This document shows positions 58,674 through 64,000 of a DNA stretch of 64,000 nucleotides, in pieces; position 1 is the first letter of the stretch; each line of letters begins with the position of its first letter. The stretch is from positions 35,833 to 99,832 of the forward strand of contig JBDHVW010000020.1 in assembly GCA_039809865.1 (NCBI GenBank), given 5' to 3'. A program made the position numbers and the translations under genes. The notes under the pieces are model-generated. The model worked only from the letters and a program-made list of their open reading frames with translations. It was not told the origin of the DNA and did no database searches. Source of the DNA: QWHO01 sp039809865. Its GTDB lineage: Bacteria > Vulcanimicrobiota > Xenobia > Xenobiales > QWHO01.

Positions 58674-59891
58674 TTACTCGTGCCGTAGAGCCTGGATGGG
58701 GTCCAACTGGGAGGCCTTGAAGGCCGGATAGAGGCCGAAGAACACCCCCACGAAGGCCGAAAACCCGAAGGCGAGCAGGATGGAGCCCATCGAAACCACC
58801 GGGGGCCACTGCGAGAACTTGCTGGCCAGCTGGGCCAGGGCCCAGCCGAGGACAACCCCCAGCGCGCCGCCCATCAGGCTGAGCACGACAGCCTCCACGA
58901 GGAATTGCAGCAGGATGTCCGTCCCGCGCGCGCCCAGGGCCATGCGGATGCCGATCTCGCGAATGCGCTCGGTCACGCTGACGAGCATGATGTTCATGAT
59001 GCCGATGCCGCCGACCAGCAGTGACACGCTGGCGATGCCGCCCAGCAGCATCGTGAAGACCTGGGTGGACTGGTTGGCGGTGGCCGCGAACTCGGCCTGG
59101 GAGCGGATGGTGAAGTCGTCCTCGTCGCCCTGGGGGATTTTGTGGCGCTCACGCAAGAGCGACGTCACCTGATCCTGGGCTTTGGTGACGTCATCGGCCG
59201 TGGTCGCGCTGATCAGGGCCGTGCGCAGGGAGTCGGTGCGGAACACGCGCCGCATCGCGGTGGTGTAGGGCACGATGATCACGTCGTCCTGCGAGCCTCC
59301 GAAGGCGGAGTCGCCCTTCTCGCTCAGGATGCCGATCACTCTCATCGGGATGTTGCGCACGCGGATCACCTTGTCCAGCGGGTCCTCGCCCGCGAACAGG
59401 TTGTCCGCCACCACCTTCCCGAGCACGCAGACCTTGGCGCTGACGCGCACCTCGTCGTCGGTCAGGAACCGTCCGTCGGCGACGGGCCAGTTGCGCACGA
59501 TCGTGTAGTCGGGCGAGACCCCCGAGACCTGCGAGAACCAGTTCTGGTTCTGGTAGATGAGCTGCGCGCCTTGCTGCACCAGCGGGGTGGCCGCCGCCAC
59601 CGCCGAGCACTGGTCCAGGATGGCTTCCACGTCGGCCGGGGTCAGGGTGGACCGGCCTCCCGCGCCGCTGCGGACACCGCCGGTGTTGGAGGAGCCGGCC
59701 ATGATGATCAGGGTATTGGTGCCCAGGCTGGCGATGCTGGCCTGCACGCTCTGCTGCGCACCGGTGCCGATCGCGAGCATGCTGATCACGGCGGCCACGC
59801 CGATGATCATGCCGAGCATGGTGAGGAACGTGCGCATCCGGTTGCGCAGCAGCGCGCGCAGGGCCACGCGCAGCGTGAGCATCAGGTTCAC
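58674..59891 (-). CDS. MacB-type ABC transporter permease (FtsX family)
   Basis: 405 residues. An N-terminal helix (LRTFLTMLGMIIGVAAVISM) is followed by a large periplasmic domain (about 45-270) and three C-terminal helices with the FtsX/MacB signature SLLVGGIGIMNIMLVSVTER and EIGIRMALGARGTDILLQF. It couples periplasmic substrate expulsion to ATP hydrolysis by the adjacent ATPase. ATGA overlap with the ATPase gene. The stop is next to the convergent lipoprotein stop with no gap. Macrolide-exporter-like or lipoprotein/peptide efflux; the substrate is not predicted. Confidence 0.92.
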   Translation of the reverse strand: MNLMLTLRVALRALLRNRMRTFLTMLGMIIGVAAVISMLAIGTGAQQSVQASIASLGTNTLIIMAGSSNTGGVRSGAGGRSTLTPADVEAILDQCSAVAAATPLVQQGAQLIYQNQNWFSQVSGVSPDYTIVRNWPVADGRFLTDDEVRVSAKVCVLGKVVADNLFAGEDPLDKVIRVRNIPMRVIGILSEKGDSAFGGSQDDVIIVPYTTAMRRVFRTDSLRTALISATTADDVTKAQDQVTSLLRERHKIPQGDEDDFTIRSQAEFAATANQSTQVFTMLLGGIASVSLLVGGIGIMNIMLVSVTERIREIGIRMALGARGTDILLQFLVEAVVLSLMGGALGVVLGWALAQLASKFSQWPPVVSMGSILLAFGFSAFVGVFFGLYPAFKASQLDPIQALRHE

Positions 59892-60619
59892 TTCAGCTGC
59901 TCCAACTCGTGGGCGGCATTGAGGCGATCGGCGACCTTCTCGTCCGAGACGATCTGGCCATCGCGGAACATGATGGTGCGCTTACAGTATTGCGCGATGT
60001 CGAGCTCGTGGGTTACCAGCACGATGGTCATGCCCGTCTCGTTCAGCTCCTGGAACAACTTCATGATCTCGACGCTGGTTCTCGTGTCCAGGTTTCCGGT
60101 CGGCTCGTCCGCCAGGATCAGGGCGGGTCGGGTGACCAGCGCGCGGGCGATGGCGACGCGCTGCTGCTCGCCGCCCGAGAGCTGCGTGGGAACGTGGTCG
60201 AGGCGTTTGCCCAGCAGCACCTTCTCGAGCGCCTCGGTGGCCCGCGCCACCCGCTCGGCCGAGCTGGAGGTGTTGCCGTAGAGCAGCGGCAGCTCGACGT
60301 TCTCGAGCGCGCTCGTGCGCGCCAACAGGTTGAAGCCCTGGAAGACGAAGCCGATCTTCTGGTTGCGAATGCGCGCCAGCTCGTCGCGCGACAGGGTGGA
60401 GACCTCGATGCCGTCGAGCTTGTACGAGCCGCTGGTGGGCCGGTCCAGGCAACCGAGCGTATTCATCGTGGTCGACTTCCCCGAGCCCGAGGGGCCCATG
60501 ATCGCTACCATGTCGCCTCGCCAGATCGTGAAGCTGACGCCCTGCAGGGCCTTCACCTCGACCTCGCCGGTCTGGTAGGTGCGGGTCAGGTCCCTGACCT
60601 CGATGACGGCATCGCTCAC
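59888..60619 (-). CDS. ABC transporter ATP-binding protein (LolD/MacB class)
   Basis: 243 residues from GTG 60619. Walker A GPSGSGKST, Q-loop FVFQGFNLL, signature LSGGEQQRVAIARAL, Walker B LILADEPTGNLD, and H-loop VLVTHELD are all intact. The sequence belongs to the LolD/MacB/FtsE group that works with FtsX-like permeases. It lies between the adaptor and permease genes, one base after the former and overlapping the latter by four. The GAGG ribosome site lies inside the end of the adaptor gene. Confidence 0.94.
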   Translation of the reverse strand: MSDAVIEVRDLTRTYQTGEVEVKALQGVSFTIWRGDMVAIMGPSGSGKSTTMNTLGCLDRPTSGSYKLDGIEVSTLSRDELARIRNQKIGFVFQGFNLLARTSALENVELPLLYGNTSSSAERVARATEALEKVLLGKRLDHVPTQLSGGEQQRVAIARALVTRPALILADEPTGNLDTRTSVEIMKLFQELNETGMTIVLVTHELDIAQYCKRTIMFRDGQIVSDEKVADRLNAAHELEQLK

Positions 60620-60620
60620 G

Positions 60621-62183
60621 TCAGAAGAGCCTCGGTCCGCTGCGACCGCCGCCTCGCTGGCCGCCGCTCGAACCGCCGGTAGAGACCGGCTTGGGCGTGC
60701 TGGTGATGGTCTCCACGACGACCTGGTCGCCTGCCTTGAGGTCGTCCGTCTCGGTGATCTCGGTGTTCTGGCCATCGGTGATGCCGGTCTTGATGCGATG
60801 TGGCTTGAGCTCGCCGTTCTCGAGCGTGAAAAGGCGAGGTCCGCCGCGCGCTCCTCCCCGGCGACCGCCGGGCGAGCGACTGGCCCGGGGCGAATCCTCC
60901 GGAGAGGGGGAAGCGCTCCGCAGGTTCTTCAACGCCCCCTCGGGCGGCTGGAAGCGCAGCGCCTCGTTGGGCGCGAGCAGCACGTCCTCGCGGGTGTCGA
61001 CCTGGATGCCCACGGTGGCCGTCATGCCCGGCATCAGCCTCAATCCTTTGTTCTGCGTGCGAATGATCACGGTGTAGGTGACCACGTTGGAGGTCACCAC
61101 GGGCGCCTTGCGCACCTCGGTGACCGTGCCCTCGAACGTCTCTTCGGGGAAGGCGTCCACGGTAAAGCTCGCGGTCGCCCCGGTCTTGACCTGGCCGATG
61201 TCGGCCTCGTCGACGGCCGCCTCGACCTGCATCTGGTCGAGGTTCTGGGCCAGCGTGAAGAGGTCGGGGGCCTGGAATTGCGCGGCCACGGTCTGGCCGA
61301 TGGTCACCTTGCGGTCGAGCACGATACCGTCGATCGGGGAGCGCAAGGTGGTGCGGCCCAGGTTGACCTGAGCCTGCTCGAGATTGGCCTGCGACTGCCG
61401 CACGCGCGCCTGGGCGCTGCGCACGCTCGCGGAGCTGGCCGCGGCCTGGGCGATGGCGCCGTCGCGCTCGGTTTGGGCCGACAGGAGGTCCGATTGTCGG
61501 GCGCTCAACTGCGCCTGGGTCGAGCGGTAGGTGGCCAGGGCCGCCTCCTTCTGACTCTCCAGGGCGCTGAGGGAGGCCTGGGACTGGCGGTAGAGCGCGC
61601 GGGCGTCATCCACCTCGGACTGGGCGATCAGGTCGCGCTTTTTCAGCTCGGCGGCTCGCTCGTAGTCGACCCGGGTGTTGTCGAGGTCGGCTTTCCCGCG
61701 GTCGATGTTGGCCTGGGCGGCCTCGTAGGCGGCTTTACTGTTGGCCACTTGGGCGGTCGCCTGCTCGATGGCGGCGCGGGCCGACTGGATGGTGGCCTCG
61801 CTGCGGTGGATGCTGGCCTCGGCGTTCGTCCGGTTGGCCACGGCCCCGTCCAGGGCCGCCTGGGCGTCGCTCAGGCTCGCCTGTTGCTGCTCGACCTGGG
61901 CCTGGAATGTGGACGGGTCGATCTGGGCCAGGATATCGCCCTTCTTGACGCGCGAGTTGAAATCGACGTAGAGCTGCTCGATCTTGCCCGAGACCTCGGA
62001 GCCCACGGTGATCTTGGTCACGGCCTGTAACTGTCCGGTGGCGCTGACCTTGGCGGCCACGTCCCCGCGGGTGAGCGCCTCCGTGCGGTACCTGGGCTTG
62101 TCCGCCGCGCTCTCCTGGCTCACGTAGTAGTAGACCGCCAGGCCGACCAGGAGCACCATCACGATGATCACGATCTTGCGCAT
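60621..62183 (-). CDS. MacA/HlyD-type periplasmic adaptor protein
   Basis: 520 residues. One N-terminal helix (KIVIIVMVLLVGLAVYYYVS) is followed by biotinyl-lipoyl halves (VSGKIEQLYVDFNSRVKKGD and RSPIDGIVLDRKVTIGQTVA). A very long heptad-rich hairpin between them (about 85-250, rich in Ala/Gln: ASLSDAQAALDGAVANRTNA) reaches the outer-membrane channel. Beta-barrel and membrane-proximal domains follow, with a Gly/Arg/Pro-rich low-complexity segment near 430 and at the C-terminus. It links the inner-membrane ABC pair to the TolC-like protein encoded upstream. Confidence 0.93.
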   Translation of the reverse strand: MRKIVIIVMVLLVGLAVYYYVSQESAADKPRYRTEALTRGDVAAKVSATGQLQAVTKITVGSEVSGKIEQLYVDFNSRVKKGDILAQIDPSTFQAQVEQQQASLSDAQAALDGAVANRTNAEASIHRSEATIQSARAAIEQATAQVANSKAAYEAAQANIDRGKADLDNTRVDYERAAELKKRDLIAQSEVDDARALYRQSQASLSALESQKEAALATYRSTQAQLSARQSDLLSAQTERDGAIAQAAASSASVRSAQARVRQSQANLEQAQVNLGRTTLRSPIDGIVLDRKVTIGQTVAAQFQAPDLFTLAQNLDQMQVEAAVDEADIGQVKTGATASFTVDAFPEETFEGTVTEVRKAPVVTSNVVTYTVIIRTQNKGLRLMPGMTATVGIQVDTREDVLLAPNEALRFQPPEGALKNLRSASPSPEDSPRASRSPGGRRGGARGGPRLFTLENGELKPHRIKTGITDGQNTEITETDDLKAGDQVVVETITSTPKPVSTGGSSGGQRGGGRSGPRLF

Positions 62184-62184
62184 G

Positions 62185-63651
62185 TCAGGGCTCCTCGTCT
62201 TTGGTATCGGGAATGGGATCGGCCACCACGGGCGGTTTCGAGGGCGGCAGGCGCTCGAGGTCGGTCACGCCGATGGCGCGCTCGAGATTGACCCGGGAGG
62301 TGTGGTAGTCGGTCTGCGCCTGCACCAGCTCCACCTGGGCCTGGCGCCAGGCCAGCTCGGCGTCAAGGAACTCGAGGTAGCTCCCCACCCCCACGCGGTA
62401 ACGCTCTCGGGCGATGTTGAAAGCTTCCGCGGCCGCCTGCTCGTTGATGCGGGCCCGCTGGATGGAGCGGAAATTGGTGTTCCAGTCGAGATAGCTCGAC
62501 TCGACCTGCTGGTAGACGTCGTTCTGGCTCTTGCGCAGGTCCTCGGCCTGAGCCTTGGCGTTGTTGATGCCCTCGAGCGCCTGGTATCTGGTCAGCCAGC
62601 CGTCGAAAATACTCCAGCTCAGCGTGACGCCGATGGACCAGCTGGGATCGAGGGGCGACGGATCCCCGCTCAGGTTGTAGCCGGCGTTGGCGGAGAGGCG
62701 CGGCAGAGTGCCGGCGTAAGTGGCCTCGAGGTTGGCCAGGGTGGCGCGCAGGCGGGCCTGCAGGCCGCTCAGCTCGGGGCGGTTGGCCAGCGCCGTGTCC
62801 AGCAGAGGCTGCAGCTCGATGGTGGAAGGGTCCAGCTCCTGCGGCTCCTCGGCCAGCCGGTAACGGGAGTTCCTGGGCAGCCCCATGGCCACGTTCAGGT
62901 TGACCCAGTTGACGGCCAGCGCGTTCTTGGCTTTCTCGAGGTTGAGCTCCGATTGCGCCAGCGTGGCCTGTGCGCGCAGCACGTCGATGCGCGCCCGCGT
63001 GCCGACCTCGTAGAAGCCCTGCGCCTCGCGCAGGTGGGCCTGGTCGGTCTCCACCTGCTCCAGGGCGATCGTGACCAGATCCTGGCTGTTGCGCGTGATC
63101 AGGAACTGGCGCCGCACTTCGGCCATCACGTCCTGCCGGTCGCGGTCGAGGTCGAACCCGCTGGCCTTGTAGCCCTGCTCGGCGGCTTCCACGCGGGGCC
63201 CCAGAGTCGGGTCGAAGAGGGTCTGGGTGAGGCCCAGCTGGAGGGTCGCGCTGTTGTTAGTGCTGGTCCGGCTGGTGGTGCCGGGCACGGTCTGCACGGC
63301 CACGCCGGTGGGCGTTTGGACGGCCACGGTGCGGGAGTTCTCGGAGTGGCGAAAGGAGCCGGAAAGGTCGAGCTGGGGCCAGTAGTTGGACTCTGCCTGG
63401 CCGATGCGATTCTCGGCCGCGCGCGCGGTATAGACTCCGCTGGCCACGGTCGGATGGTGGGTCAGCGCGATGTCGACCGCCTCATCCATCGTCAGCGGCG
63501 GATCCTCGGGCGTGGCGAAGGCAGGTGGGGGAGAGGAGAGCACCGGAACGGGGGCGGGGGAGGGGCTCGGCGAGGGGGAGACCTCCTGTGCCCCGGCCGA
63601 CCCTCTCAGGAGGGCCACACAGACCGCTATACCGAACCAGAGCTTTCGCAA
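62185..63651 (-). CDS. TolC-family outer-membrane efflux protein
   Basis: 488 residues from TTG 63651 with AAGGGA upstream. The signal peptide (GIAVCVALLRGSAGAQ) ends near residue 21, then a Ser/Pro-rich stretch. Two repeated OEP halves follow (MDEAVDIALTHHPTVASGVY with AENRIGQAESNYWPQLDLSG; LLDTALANRPELSGLQARLR with TLANLEATYAGTLPRLSANA), and RYRVGVGSYLEFLDAELAWR is a typical TolC segment. It forms the trimeric channel of the tolC-adaptor-ATPase-permease operon, one base from the adaptor gene. Confidence 0.93.
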   Translation of the reverse strand: MRKLWFGIAVCVALLRGSAGAQEVSPSPSPSPAPVPVLSSPPPAFATPEDPPLTMDEAVDIALTHHPTVASGVYTARAAENRIGQAESNYWPQLDLSGSFRHSENSRTVAVQTPTGVAVQTVPGTTSRTSTNNSATLQLGLTQTLFDPTLGPRVEAAEQGYKASGFDLDRDRQDVMAEVRRQFLITRNSQDLVTIALEQVETDQAHLREAQGFYEVGTRARIDVLRAQATLAQSELNLEKAKNALAVNWVNLNVAMGLPRNSRYRLAEEPQELDPSTIELQPLLDTALANRPELSGLQARLRATLANLEATYAGTLPRLSANAGYNLSGDPSPLDPSWSIGVTLSWSIFDGWLTRYQALEGINNAKAQAEDLRKSQNDVYQQVESSYLDWNTNFRSIQRARINEQAAAEAFNIARERYRVGVGSYLEFLDAELAWRQAQVELVQAQTDYHTSRVNLERAIGVTDLERLPPSKPPVVADPIPDTKDEEP

Positions 63652-63940
63652 GATCGTTTCCCTTGAATGTCAGTCCCCCTGTGCAATTCGAACCGCAACC
63701 GGGCGAGTTTGTTTCGGGCCTTAAGGAACTTGAGCACCCCTTCGGAACGGGGTTTGGATTCCTTTCGAAAGGCTGTAAACTTTAGGAGGAGTTCAGGTTT
63801 TTGGGGCTTGGGCTTGGGCGCTGCCGGCTCCGTGGTTGGCGGCTTACGCGGTCACCGTGATCGGCGTGTTCCTGGCCTTCCTGGTCTACCTCAAGATTCG
63901 GTAGGATTCTGGCGATGAAGTCGCCAATTTGCGACCCATA
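63652..63940. other. Regulatory gap upstream of the efflux operon
   Basis: 289 bases. It holds the minus-strand control region of the tolC operon, a perfect 12-base palindrome CCTTTCGAAAGG near 63760, a CCCC/GGGG hairpin around CTTCGGAAC, AGGAGG at 63784-63789, and a candidate CcmD-like frame. Near the right end, GTCGCCA (63920-63926) and TGGCGAC (63942-63948) form an inverted repeat overlapping the last gene's start codon, with a further GCGAC half-site between. Confidence 0.5.
63821..63904 (+). CDS. CcmD-like single-helix peptide, start uncertain
   Basis: The frame ending at TAG 63902-63904 reads APWLAAYAVTVIGVFLAFLV then YLKIR, a short membrane helix with a basic end that looks like the heme-exporter protein CcmD. 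No ATG, GTG or TTG precedes the helix; CTG 63821 or an internal TTG are the only options. AGGAGG at 63784 lies too far upstream for CTG, and the GGGCTT duplication just before it may have shifted the frame. It could be a decayed gene. No other ccm gene is in the window. Confidence 0.3.
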   Translation: MPAPWLAAYAVTVIGVFLAFLVYLKIR

Positions 63941-64000
63941 ATGGCGACTATAGGGAGATTCTTTCAGGACCCGGGCCAGAGTTTCTTCTTGTTCGGCCCT
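63941..64000 (+). CDS. AAA-family ATPase (AAA_14/DUF4143-like), N-terminal 20 codons only
   Basis: ATG 63941 and the remaining 20 codons read MATIGRFFQDPGQSFFLFGP, ending at the window edge. The SFFLFGP phrase is the start of the Walker A motif (GPRxTGKST) in AAA_14/DUF4143 ATPases. Operator-like inverted repeats overlap the start codon, which suggests autoregulation. Only the beginning is visible, so the family call rests on one short segment. Confidence 0.6.
   Translation, partial: MATIGRFFQDPGQSFFLFGP

Overview
The window is dense, GC-rich bacterial chromosome with short intergenic gaps and many start/stop overlaps (ATGA, GTGA, CTGA). The cell is a diderm: there is an LptD-type outer-membrane protein, a TolC/adaptor/ABC efflux operon and several lipoproteins. 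GTG and TTG starts are common and most genes have a GGAGG-like ribosome site, but a minority look leaderless. Heptanucleotide tandem repeats of the kind best known from cyanobacteria occur at several places, and the glucose-6-phosphate isomerase and YbjN-type protein also look cyanobacterial. A mitochondrial-type aconitase and an orphan PUFA-synthase-like megaprotein argue for a less familiar lineage. The phylum cannot be fixed from this window. No phage, integrase, insertion sequence or CRISPR array is visible.

Layout. 1-5.1 kb (minus): a lipoprotein cut by the window edge, pgi and a TPR membrane protein. 5.2-5.5 kb: tRNA-Gly(CCC), tRNA-Cys(GCA), tRNA-Val(GAC) and a strong terminator. 5.5-14 kb (plus): a four-gene cluster (DUF697-like, DUF5693, coiled-coil, SPFH plus zinc ribbons), then a Pro/Gln-rich exported protein, an AI-2E-family permease, a 3D-domain protein and a hypothetical. 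14-19 kb: PhzF-like enzyme, a pilin-like membrane protein with a duplicated tail fragment, an FG-GAP pseudogene, several small orphan proteins and a DUF1152 protein. 19-22.4 kb (minus): nadD, rsfS and aconitase, with a 46-bp triple repeat between nadD and rsfS. 22.5-32.7 kb: lptD, a clostripain-like pseudoprotease, a metalloprotease-like protein, VOC protein, amylo-alpha-1,6-glucosidase-like enzyme, serpin and PAS protein. 32.7-38.2 kb: pilin-like protein, U32 family protein, YbjN protein, dual-specificity phosphatase, phosphodiesterase and PepSY peptide. 38.2-41.8 kb: SDR-mdh-MFS operon and a VOC protein. 41.8-48.6 kb: a roughly 2,100-residue KS-CLF-AT-DH-DH protein downstream of a Nudix gene. 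48.7-56.3 kb: GDPD, lytic-transglycosylase-like protein, alpha/beta hydrolase, JmjC/cupin protein, zinc-ribbon protein, membrane proteins, ion channel, thioredoxin, ECF sigma factor with anti-sigma factor, and a LON-domain protein. 56.3-63.7 kb: a propeller lipoprotein with a CTG start facing the tolC-adaptor-ATPase-permease efflux operon. 63.9 kb: the first 20 codons of an AAA ATPase.

Themes. (1) The KS-CLF-AT-DH-DH protein has no visible ACP, KR or ER partner here, and heptamer repeats have entered one of its linkers. (2) Three predicted enzymes (clostripain-like, matrixin-like, SDR) have lost canonical catalytic or metal-binding residues. (3) At least nine unrelated proteins, including an LT-like enzyme, an alpha/beta hydrolase and the pseudoprotease, begin with similar short polar leaders and have no signal peptide. 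(4) Five genes carry a -10-like hexamer exactly six bases before the start codon. Functions are inferred from motifs read by eye; no database search was run.
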